Origin: Siphonodentalium dalli
Taxonomy: Eukaryota; Mollusca; Scaphopoda; Gadilida; Siphonodentaliidae
Reading direction: 5' to 3'
Assembly (NCBI GenBank): GCA_032622095.1
Contig: CP136066.1
Coordinates: 108,399,319-108,463,318, forward strand
Length of the DNA: 64,000 nt
Shown piece by piece: positions 33,561 to 43,464 of this stretch. A program made the translations under genes and the position numbers. The stretch's first letter is position 1. Each line of letters starts with the position of its first letter. A model generated the notes under the pieces. The model did not search any database, was not told the DNA's origin, and was given only the letters and a program-made list of their open reading frames with translations.

Positions 33561-33894
33561 CATTTCTTGCTTGAATCAGCTTGATGATGAGGGAAAATTC
33601 TTAGTACTTGTAATGGGATTGTATTCCAAAAATTTGATATTCAACTTGGGGAAAAAAAATCTTTCAACATATTGAGACTCATAATTCAGAACAACATCAT
33701 ACAGAATATATATAGTGACTATATCTCCAACAATTTATTGGTTGTCAAAGATGTTTTTTCTTAAAGGAGGATTGTACACCAATTCCGGACATTTATGGGA
33801 CCAACTCCTTTTATACTCAACAGAAAAGTACCCCTTTAATGAAAATCATAATTTTAATATTACCTGATATTATATGAACTTATTATTGTTATAT

Positions 33895-33954
33895 CTAATA
33901 TTCTTCTCCAAGTATCAACGCATGTGTAACCCCACCCTGATTCGTCGGCAGCCC
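33895..33954 (-). CDS. Candidate last exon of an unknown gene
   Basis: Minus strand: acceptor ..ATCCCTTAG, then 19 codons and TAG, reading GLPTNQGGVTHALILGEEY. Enters in phase 0, matching the phase in which the candidate exon at 34480-34574 ends. About 520 bases of intron would separate them. No AATAAA was seen within 50 bases. Function unknown. Confidence 0.4.
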   Translation of the reverse strand, partial: GLPTNQGGVTHALILGEEY

Positions 33955-33959
33955 CTAAG

Positions 33960-34980
33960 GGATTATAATCCGCTTAGTATCAGACTGCCTGGTCACAGAT
34001 TGCATGATAATTTGCATTTGTAGATCATTATCTTAGAAACGAATATATCCTCAGAGTGTGCATACTGGGTAGTTGTCAGCCAAAGGTGGAACAAAATGAT
34101 ATATTATCAACTTCAAAGAACACAATTATTGTAAAATTGATATTCTAGCTACACATCATCTTAAAAGAAAAACTTTATAACTACCGACATGTTAGAATAC
34201 CCTATGTATAATGTGTTGTTTTAAAATTCTATCATGACTTTTAGATAATATTTTGGTTTATTTTAAACATATACCTATTTGTCATATTATTTATACAAAT
34301 ACTTACATTTGGCAACAAGATTAAATAACAAATGTGAGCCACTTATATGATACTTCTCTCCCAAGAAGGATAAGGATATCAATTTCATGTTTTTTTCTTC
34401 TAATATCAACAATTTTATTCCACACCCGTGGCACATGTATTCATCGGAACCCAGCCATTGAATACATATTATTGTATACCTCTGGTGCAATACAAGTCGG
34501 AACTATATTCTTGTTGACATTGTCGCCAAGAAAGATGACGTACATCATGTCAATCATCTGCTTCCGGAGATCCCCTGATAATTACTGGTTATTCATCAGA
34601 CTTAAATCACAATAAAGTCAGCTACAGTATCAATGATGGTAACAGTCATGGATTGAACTTATCCTATTGAATGGTGTAGAATAAATACAGAACACAATTT
34701 GCCTCGCTCTCGTGAAATATATCCTTGCACCATCCACAACTCATTTGATAAAAGCATCTCGATTAAGATGCATGTTGTGTTCTGTCTATATTTAAGGGGG
34801 TGTGGGTGTGGCTAGGTGTGGAACAAATTAAGAGAAAAATTAAGTTACATTGCTTGAATGTCCTCTCAAAATGTTTGGCTATTTTCTTGTTGTTTAGTAT
34901 CTGAAACACACCCAACATCTAGAAAAATACAAACTGATGATTGTTGAAGTCTGAAAAATCAATTTTATTACAATTTTGGC
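33960..34980 (+). repeat. Old direct duplication, copy 2
   Basis: Counterpart of 31700-33070 (GTATCAGACTGCCTGGTCAC, AATTTGCATTTGTAGATCAT, TTGCTTGAATGTCCTCTCAA, AATCAATTTTATTACA). Divergence by eye is substantial, so the duplication is old. The unmatched 34260-34790 part includes a candidate exon. Confidence 0.6.
34480..34574 (-). CDS. Candidate internal exon of an unknown gene
   Basis: Minus strand: acceptor ..ATTATCAG, 95 coding bases, donor AG|GTATAC. It completes the split Gly codon left by the exon at 35094-35196 and reads DLRKQMIDMMYVIFLGDN then VNKNIVPTCIAPE, ending on a codon boundary. The composition (hydrophobic core MIDMMYVIFLGD, conserved-looking Cys-Pro positions) is protein-like. 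I do not recognise the family. Confidence 0.45.
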
Positions 34981-35093
34981 TTCATTTCAAGGAAAGTTCT
35001 TAAGAATGGGATTGTATTTCCAAAAATCAAACATAACAATACCATTGTGGAAAATCATATGAACTTATAGTCATACGTACCTTAAGTACTAAC

Positions 35094-35196
35094 CTTCAGG
35101 ATTCTCTTTCAAACATTTAGCAAAATTGTCCCTGTACTGTACATTCATTTCAGACAAGAAGATCAGAGCTTCATCATCACCATTAGGAACCATGAT
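35094..35196 (-). CDS. Candidate upstream exon of an unknown gene
   Basis: Minus strand: acceptor ..GATTTTGCAG, 103 coding bases, strong donor AAG|GTTAGT. Reads IMVPNGDDEALIFLSEMN then VQYRDNFAKCLKENPE plus one base, i.e. phase 1, which joins correctly to the next candidate exon. Looks like an amphipathic helical segment of a soluble protein. A family B element begins 14 bases upstream of the acceptor, so the branch-point region has been replaced by transposon sequence; this may have inactivated the exon. No exon further upstream was found in the window. Confidence 0.45.
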
Positions 35197-35214
35197 CTGC
35201 AAAATCATTATTAA

Positions 35215-35606
35215 CCCTTTACCCAACAGAAGGGCCCTGTGCCAATGCATTCTCTTATATATGCGAGTCGACTATAGGTCGCCTCGCATATATAAGAGAA
35301 TGCATTGGCTTAACACATTAAAAATTATAAAATTGTTAAAGAATGTAAGAAAAAATGGTAAAAAGTGTTACAAAAATATTATTTTTAGGCCAATGCATTC
35401 TCTTATATATGCGAGGCGACCTATGGTCGACTCGCATATATAAGAGAATGCATTGGCACAGGGCATAACTGTAACCATCACAATGTGGTCAATGAGCCGG
35501 TTCCAATGATATCCATATTTGTATTGTTCTATTGAGACAGACCGAAGATATTTTAGGCTGTTGAAGCTTTATTTGGCCGGTTTTGGCCGGTTTGTTGGGT
35601 AAAGGG
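35215..35606. mobile_element. Family B TTAA element next to candidate splice acceptor
   Basis: TTAA at 35211-35214 and 35607-35610. Full length, two hairpins near 35240-35308 and 35390-35458. Orientation as in 31920 and 40931. Inserted directly upstream of the candidate exon on the minus strand. Confidence 0.9.
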
Positions 35607-35663
35607 TTAAAATAAGTATGTCACATATTACTACTATACACATAAACCACGTTTACATAACAC

Positions 35664-35896
35664 TTTCTATACTAAAATGAAATCTCCCATCAGTTATAAA
35701 ATTATATTTTTGGAGAATTCCTATTTTAATAGTGGTAGGAAATGTTCAAATAATAAGTTCCACAAAACGACCTATGATAATAGAAAGATTCATCGCCTTT
35801 GGTGGGAAATGTTCAGATAATACGCTGTTGGTAATTTGTTGAACTTATTATCTGACAAGGGAACTACTCATCAATAAGTATTTAGTAAATAAAGGG
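35664..35896. mobile_element. Family C TTAA element
   Basis: Left end ACTTTCTATACTAAAATG, right end AGTATTTAGTAAATAAAGGG then TTAA (35897-35900). Carries GGTGGGAAATGTTCAGATAA and TTGTTGAACTTATTATCTGA. Confidence 0.7.
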
Positions 35897-35900
35897 TTAA

Positions 35901-38900
35901 TCCATGCTAGTTTAGGATCCATATTTACCAATACATGTATATATGGTAGATGGGGCACAGTGGAGAAATACATATGATATTCCCTATAAATAGTTCCATG
36001 AAACAAGCTGGTTGTAACCATATGTATTTGCTCATGGTATATTAAACATGGAATTACCAATGTAACCTGGTCTTTCATCAACACAAGTATATCTGTTTAT
36101 GCTACTGTAAGATAAACATGCCATACATGTGTTTTGGACTGCATATCCCTTAACTCTTGGTCATTTTATATGGACTTCAGTTTTACTTTAATAATTGAAA
36201 AGTGTCTACTCCATGGTGAGATTTTGATAACAATTTTGAGTAACTAAAATATATGTTTAGTTGTTAGTGGACAGGTTTGGGGGATGGGAGTTTGTTTGTG
36301 GGGGCTGGGGTTTACCAATGAGGTTGACAAAACTGGACAAATAATGTTCGTTTTGACATATTGTTTTCTTCTCACCTATTATTTTCAACACATCCAATAG
36401 ACGTTTAAAGCAAAATATTTTGGCTTATAAATGTCATGAGATGGTACGTGACAGAACGACCGTACATCACAAGAGAATATGCACAGTAGGATATTTACAA
36501 GAACACCAGGGCAGACCAAACTACACGCAGCAATATAAGTACAAATTGCTCAATGAATAGTGCATTTTGTTCAGATCCCATGATAAACATTGAAGTGCAT
36601 ATGACCCTAAAGTTGCGGACATGAAATAGGAAGTTAAATCCTTAAGATCAGTGAGTAAACAAGATTTGTTGAATCTAATCAAATGTCAAAAACATGAAAT
36701 ACCAGCCAATGGCAGTAAAATGAAAGGGGTGCAGAGGGAGGGGGAAATAAAAGTGCATATGAATGGATTTTTATTGGAGGCAGAAGGAAACAAATGGATT
36801 TCAGTCAATGAAATCAGCCAATGAATGCATTTTATTATGAGATTGCAGAGATAGTGTGGGGTCTTTAATCGAACATGCAGCATACAGTATGCTTCATTAT
36901 AAAGCCAAAATAAAAACTAAAATAAACGCAGGTTCAATCCCTGAGAATATGACTCTTGATGATATGTAGTTACTGCATGATTTCCATTAAGAACATCCCT
37001 ACAGAGGAATCAATGGGAATACATATGGTGTTTCTTTTTCTGTCGTCAATAAAAAAAAGTTTCAGACACATACAGGTTAAATTTTTTTAATTTAATTATT
37101 TTAACTCAATATTTTCAGGCTATTTCAAAGGACTGACGTATAACATCTGCACAAAACAAAACCATCCCATTAATGGTGCTCATTTAATAGTTACACTTAA
37201 TATTCTATTGTTGCAAGGTTGAATTCATAAAAATTTCTTTACAAGCTAAATTTGGTGTCATTTGATGCAGAATAACCCCCTAGTGAACATATCCAAAATC
37301 CACTTTGGGGAAACTTTGTTGTCAAAGATAGCATCCAACATGGTTGTCTATATTACCTCAGTTCTCGAAATAAGTCATTGTACGATATGTTGTGGCATAG
37401 GAATTATGCAGTTATAACAGTTTGTGTTAAATTAGAGTACGGGAGCGAATAGAGTGATACGGGCAGAAAATAGTACATTTGAAATGACTGTCAAAATGGC
37501 CCCAACTCCAAGACATGCCACGACAAAAGCAACATATTGGATAACCACCTAGGAGTAAGAATACTTATTGGTAATATAAAAGTCTGTTGTTAAGTATCAA
37601 TAAAGATACACAGATCATCAAATAAATCCAACTGAAGGATTTTTTAGTCAATGTAATGCAAGTCAAACCCAATTTTTACGTCTATAAAGTTTGGGTTTTC
37701 TGGTTATCCAGTATCCAACTGTTGGGCCAAAATACAATACTTTTGGGCATGCAACACACAATGTTTTGGCACACAGTGCATGATAGTTTCATTTGGCATT
37801 GTGAATAATTATTGAATGTAACACAGAAACTGAAGGGCATACCCTGGCGGTATAAAGACTAGTTACATTTCTGGAATGTTCTACACTCTCTGTGATAATA
37901 ACCATACACATATGTCCCAATACTTATTATACTGTAAAGAATCACTCATTTCTTCAATAGATTAGCGCCATATCTCACCAGATCAACGAGACGGTACATC
38001 ATACAGTTTATGTAAGACTAACTTTCATGCTGCTACCAAACCGGTTTATTAGTAGACAATTTTGTTCAAATTACTTCAGTTGCCACTTTACAACTGGAAT
38101 AGGCTACCATGCAATGCACAATGTTAGTTTTTGGTATCGTTTTGATTGAAAACATCTCAACAATACCACCCACATACTTATGCTAAATATCAGGTGATCA
38201 TTGTTTAAAGCTGTTATATCAGTGTTTAACATTCACAAAATGTTGCTATTTTTTGTGTTTGTGCAGGAACTATATGTACGCAGTGATGCTGTTGCAGATA
38301 TTGCAGTTCTTTTCACGTATATGTGACTTTGATGAATATAACCAGCTATAAACACAGTCTCTACCACAGAGTATGTAACAATGTTGGTCAAGTTTTTAAC
38401 TTATGAAAGATAGTCTATAGTACTCCTTTGTGTTTTGATAAATTGCATTCATAATATACCACCATGCATTCTTGCGATAACAGCAAAATATTCATGTTTC
38501 ATCACTTGATCGGAGGCAACTATGAATACTATTTTGAAAAATGGACAATAAGATCTTCACATATTAACCAGTACTATATGTATAGCTTTCATATTATTCT
38601 ATAGCAGTCAATTTCGAAAGGTTTTGATATTGCAGGTTTCAAAATAAATGATCGGTCACATGCATGAGACTGCTCTGAGTACATATATTGTTGCTTCTAG
38701 AAAAGGTCACAGAATCAATACATCCCCATTAAATATCATTTAACTGTTTAATGACACATATAATCACACAATTCAATATAAAATGTACATATAAAACTGC
38801 GTTATTTTTCCGTTTCTGGGTACCCAAAAGTCCAGTTTTAACCATTGCATGAGGCCCTGCGTTTGATTGATCTTGTGTCAGATTCATCACAGAGAATTCT

Positions 38901-39430
38901 TACATCTCTGACCAAAAGTTTCTCTTATACTCTGCAATGATTATTCCTCGAATAACTCTTATAGGACTAGTTATTACATTTTGCACAAAATGTATATTTC
39001 ATTCGGTTTTGTCCATTTTGGTGGCCATTTTGGACAGACATTTTGCAAACATGGTTTACTACAATTAGTAAGCATTGTTTGTTGATATTTACATTTATTT
39101 AACTTGGCATTAATTGGTGCACCTACTGCATAAATTCCGTAACTTCCAATACCAACACCCATTTTGGATGCCATCTTGAATAGAGCATAATCCCCAAGGT
39201 GGATTTTAGCGGATTTTTTGATATGTTATACACAAAGGTCTCCTCTTTCCAAATTTAGCTTGTTAAGAATTTTTTCCAGGTAGGCCCTATTATATGTATT
39301 TCAGCCCCAACAGCCACGCTATAAGTAAAAATGAAAAGTGTGTCCTGGTGTGTCTCGATCATCTCCTTGTCATTTATTATAACCCTAAAGTTAAGAATAT
39401 GAAAACAGGAAGTTAAACTGCTTGGAGCAA
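35901..39430. other. 3.5 kb without recognised features
   Basis: The longest stretch free of the common MITE families. Only short frames occur, none protein-like. 36985-37025 (GAACATCCCTACAGAGGAAT) resembles 10690-10720, a minor repeat. CCATTTTGG words near 39010-39030 and 39160-39175 are part of a low-grade inverted repeat. Confidence 0.5.
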
Positions 39431-39459
39431 TCAGTAAATATTGTTTGTTGAAATCTTGC

Positions 39460-39669
39460 TTACAATTAAGATTTAGAGCTAGCTCTCATGATTTGGAAAT
39501 AGAAATGGAGCGCTGTAAAGGAGAAGATGAAAATAAGCAAATATGCAAATTATGCAAACTAAATGTAGGAGAGGAGACACACTTTTTGATGTACTGTCCA
39601 TCTCTAAAAAACACCAGAAGCAGACATGTTACTTTCCCCGACACTCTGCTTAACTTGAAACCTAGCTAA
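39460..39669 (+). pseudogene. Non-LTR retrotransposon fragment (ORF2 C-terminal zinc knuckle)
   Basis: The reading frame QLRFRASSHDLEIEMERC.. continues to ICKLCKLNVGEETHFLMYCP, giving the C-x2-C-x8-H-x4-C pattern found at the C-terminus of many LINE reverse transcriptase proteins, preceded by the usual (L)R.R.S.HDLEIE.. region. It ends at a TAG at 39667. No upstream reverse transcriptase domain remains: the frame closes just before 39440. A truncated, dead LINE copy is the best reading. Confidence 0.7.
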
Positions 39670-39745
39670 CAATCTCGGCAGTCCACCAGCGAGCATCAAA
39701 CTCATATCGCTGTGTTCACAAGAATGACAAGCCGCATACTCTGAC

Positions 39746-40197
39746 CAGGCCTTAGTATACGGTACCTGTCATTTGCAGAATGAGGTCCCCAGAGGGTGAA
39801 TTTAGTGACGTTATTACCCAAAGTGGGCTAGCATCACCAAATTCACCCTCTTGGGACCTCATCTGCTATGGGAGATATAGACTCTGATTGAAGTTCCCAA
39901 ATGTTGAATATTGTGATGTACACTATTAATTGGGAACCTCGATTATGCAATGTGTTTCTGCCAATTTGGGGATAAAGAGAAACTAAACTAAAAAAGAAAT
40001 AGAATCTATGTGAAGAAGTTTCTATAGAAATTTGATAATAAAGAAACTTTCCAGAGAACATGAGGCCTATTTAAAGCAGAATGAGGTCCCCAGTAGGTAA
40101 ATGTAGTGATGCTAGCCCACTATGCAGGAGAGTGTCACTAAATTTACCCTCTGGGGACCTCATTCTGCAAATGACAGGCACCTTATTCTCAGGCCTG
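39746..40197. mobile_element. Family H hAT-like element, older copy
   Basis: Ends CAGGCCTTAG.. and ..CTCAGGCCTG; flanks ACTCTGAC and GCTCTAAC agree at 6 of 8 bases, a decayed 8 bp duplication. Hairpins at 39775-39866 and 40076-40168. The spacer is in the inverted orientation relative to 32410-32881 (GGAGATATAGACTCTGATTG at the left). Confidence 0.8.
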
Positions 40198-40261
40198 GCT
40201 CTAACCACGAGCTCCAACATTACTGCAGTTGCATGCATTAAGAACATGATCACCAATTTAA

Positions 40262-40372
40262 CCCTTTCAGTGCCAAGTCCGATTTTTGTATAAACCCATA
40301 TTTCATTGATCATTTCTCAAATGATCAAGGAAATATGGGTTGATACAACAATTGGACTTGGCACTGAAAGGG
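40262..40372. mobile_element. Family D TTAA MITE, short
   Basis: TTAA at 40258-40261 and 40373-40376; arms CCCTTTCAGTGCCAAGTCCG and complement meet directly at TGATCATTTCTCAAATGATC. Confidence 0.87.
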
Positions 40373-40515
40373 TTAAGCATCACAGACAGCTTTGCAATAT
40401 TCCAAAACATTCCTAGGGGCTCTGCATAATGCATCCCTGAAATCATAGCATTGAAACTCTCTATTGATCAGTCTTCTGTGGCAGATAAGGCAGTGAGTTA
40501 TAGTGATTTACGAAA

Positions 40516-40849
40516 CAGTAATGCCTGAACTATATGACCCTTTAACCACAGCAGAATTATGGGAAATTTTTCAGGATTTAGTCGGAAATATGGCCTGTTG
40601 CCATTCATCGGAAAGCTCTCACCGATGAATGGCAGCAAGCCATATTTCCGACTAAATCCTGAAAAATTTCCCATAATTCTGCTGTGGTCAACTTTCAGGA
40701 TTTAGTCGGAAATATGGCTTGTTGCCATTCATCAGAAAGCTCTCGAGAGCTTTCCGATGAATGGCAACAAGCCATATTTCCAACTAAATCCTGAAAAGTT
40801 AACCATAATTCTGCTGTAGTTAAAGAGTCGATTACTTAGGGTATTACTG
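40516..40849. mobile_element. Family A double foldback
   Basis: Two family A hairpins in a row share one pair of ends (CAGTAATGCCTGAACTATAT left, GGGTATTACTG right, then TA). The left hairpin belongs to a CTATATGACCC subfamily also seen at 45679, the right to the common type. Likely product of recombination or insertion of one copy in another. Confidence 0.8.
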
Positions 40850-40930
40850 TACTGCATTAGCTGTCAAGTCTGTGTTTTAACCAGAACTGATGGAGAGACA
40901 TCTGTATACATGCAATAGAAGTCAAATTAA

Positions 40931-41322
40931 CCCTTTACCCAACAGAAGGGCCCTGTGCCAATGCATTCTCTTATATATGCGAGTCGACCATAGGTCGCCT
41001 CGCATATATAAGAGAATGCATTGGCTTAACACATTAAAAATTATAAAATTGTTAAAGAATGTAAGAAAAAATGGTAAAAAGTGTTAAAAAAAGATTTTTT
41101 TTAGGCCAATGCATTCTCTTATATATGCGAGGCGACCTATGGTCGACTCGCATATATAAGAGAATGCATTGGCACAGGGCATAACTGTAACCATCACAAT
41201 GTGGTCAAGGAGCCGGTTCCAATGATATCCATATGTGTATGGTTCTATTGAGACAGACCGAAGATATTTTAGGCTGTTGAAGCTTTATTTGGCCGGTTTT
41301 GGCCGGTTTGTTGGGTAAAGGG
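40931..41322. mobile_element. Family B TTAA element, full length
   Basis: TTAA at 40927-40930 and 41323-41326. Practically the same sequence as 35215-35606. Two hairpins near 40956-41024 and 41104-41172. Confidence 0.9.
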
Positions 41323-41613
41323 TTAAACAGTGTCATATGCAAATATCATGAATATGTTTTGATTATACTGATGCACTTAAATTGCAGCAAGTGCACCGAC
41401 TGCCAGTCGACAATGCTTCTATTGTATCACCTGTCATATGAGTGCACATGTCAATACACAAACATATCTGTAGTACCACTTTATATCAGATGTGTTTAAT
41501 ATATATAAGCCTTGAACTGTGAATGGCCCGGCACGTGGGAGCACTTTGATCTGTTATTCCATTCATGATAATGATATTGTTGTGAAATTTGCTCATGTGG
41601 AGAATATATTGTA

Positions 41614-41868
41614 CCCTTTCATGACTGGAGTCGCCCTATTGCAGCAATAAAGATCCTGTGCCAGTGCATTCTCTTATATATGAGAGTCTCCCATAGGGAG
41701 CTTTGCATATATAAGAGAATTCACTGGCCTGCAAGGTCAATGTAAATATTGTTAGGCCAATGCATTCTCTTATATATGTGAGGCTGCCTATGGGAGACTC
41801 GCACATATAATATAATGCATTTGCACATGGTTTTTGCAAAATTTCAGGAAGCCCCAGTCATGCAAGGG
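41614..41868. mobile_element. Family F element
   Basis: Ends CCCTTTCATGACTGGAG and CCCCAGTCATGCAAGGG; left flank GTA, right flank TTTA, so TTAA is worn. Hairpins at about 41660-41728 and 41755-41823. Confidence 0.8.
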
Positions 41869-42049
41869 TTTAGAAGAGTCATGATGAGGAGTTGACTGTG
41901 AACCCAGACAAGTGATGACAATGAGGAGGGTCACCCTATTATAAATAAGAGTGGAGGTGTCACCAACCCCTACAATCATGGAGCAGATTTTCATATATTT
42001 CACACCAAAATCTGAAAATAACAGACTGGAAAACAAATTTATTCTGATA

Positions 42050-42164
42050 CAGTAATGAGAGCTTTCCAATGAATGGCAACAAGCCATATTTCGACTAAAT
42101 TCTGAAAAGTTACCAATAATTCTGCTGTGGTTAAGGAGTCGATTATTTAGGGCTGGTATTACTG
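42050..42164. mobile_element. Family A MITE, left arm deleted
   Basis: CAGTAATG joins directly to the apex GAGAGCTTTCCAATGAATGG; right arm complete to TATTACTG; TA at 42048-42049 and 42165-42166. Confidence 0.82.
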
Positions 42165-42343
42165 TATTTTATTTTTCATATCAATATTTTGTTGGGGTGA
42201 AGATTTGCGTTATTTGCAGGCCTTACAATCAGTTAATTGATCAGTCCATTCATTTATAAAATAAATTATCAAGTAACTACTCATTAGTATTCAGTTATCA
42301 GAAATTACTCTTGTTTCGATTAAGTTTATGCAATTATAAGTTA

Positions 42344-42974
42344 CTAGCAGGTGGACCCGACTTCGTCTGGGCTCTTTCCCCTCTGCTTTTCGGCGAATTG
42401 CTCGATTTGACCTTGAATTGTCCATTTTGAAGGTCAAGGTCAGGTGGGGGTCACGATTTGACCCGTCCAAAACACTGCCCGGACAAAAGTACCCGTCGAA
42501 ATCCATCCGGTTTTACCTGATTTGAACTTGAATTGATCATTTTGAAGGTCAAGGTCGGGTCTGGGTCCTGATTTGACCCGTCCAAAACACTCAGTGGACA
42601 AAAGTAACCCTACGTATCAAATATCGTCGAAATCCCATCAAAATTCGCTATTTGACCTTGAATTGACCCGATTTCAAGGTCAAGGTCACGTCGCACGGGC
42701 AAATGAATAGGCTTATGAGACTCCCCATACAAAAGTATCCCTAGACACTAATTTTCATCAAAATCCCGTGATATTTGGGCATTTGACCTTGAAATGACCC
42801 GATTTCAAGGTCAAGTCGCACGGGCAAATTAACAGGCCCATGTTACTCCACGGCCGAAACACCCCCACGTACCAAGTTTCATCGAAATCGGTTCGTTCGT
42901 TTTCGAGTCCATCGCGAACAGACAGACACACAGACCACACACACACAGACAGATCTTCCAAAATATATAATAGA
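42344..42974 (-). mobile_element. Helitron-like element 1 of a head-to-tail array
   Basis: Read on the minus strand it begins TCTATTATATATTTTGGAAG (42974 downward), has a CT/GT microsatellite, several GGTCAAGGTCA.. blocks, and ends with hairpin GCCCAGACGAAGTCGGGTC followed by CTAG at 42344-42347 and a T outside. 5' TC, 3' hairpin plus CTRR and insertion before T are Helitron hallmarks. No Rep/helicase gene, so non-autonomous. Internal text matches the plus-strand element at 52433-53473. Confidence 0.8.
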
Positions 42975-43464
42975 CTAGCCGATGAGCCCGACGTTGTTCG
43001 GGCTATTCAAAAACCAAATTTCAAGTCGATAGCTCCACCCGTTTCCGAGATCTGGTCTGCGCATGCGCGAAGCTGGCGTCGCACGGGCTGGGCGACCCGA
43101 TAAAATTCGTATCCGGGGCAAGATACATTCACATAGCAAATTTCAAGTCGATAGCTCCACCCGTTTCCGAGATCTCGTCTGCGCACGCGCGAAGCTGGTG
43201 TCGCACGGGCTCGGTGACCCGATAAAATTCGTATCCGGGGCAAGATACATTCACATAGCAAATTTCAAGTCGATAGCTCCACCCGTTTCCGAGATCTCGT
43301 CTGCGCATGCGCGAAGCGGGCGCCGCACGGGCTTGCCAATACAACAACGACGACCGCCTGGTGAAACTACACACACGTACCAAGTTTCGTCCCGATCGGT
43401 CGAGAATCGTAGATTTGTATTAATGACAGACAGACAGACAGAGGTCTTCAAAATATATATGAGA
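42975..43464 (-). mobile_element. Helitron-like element 2 of the array
   Basis: Minus strand: begins TCTCATATATATTTTGAAGA at 43464 and ends with hairpin AGCCCGAACAACGTCGGGCT, then CATCGG and CTAG at 42975-42978. The CTAG abuts the TC of element 1 with no base between, a true end-to-end junction. Interior: CTGT microsatellite and about three units of a 122 bp repeat (AATTTCAAGTCGATAGCTCC core). Confidence 0.82.
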
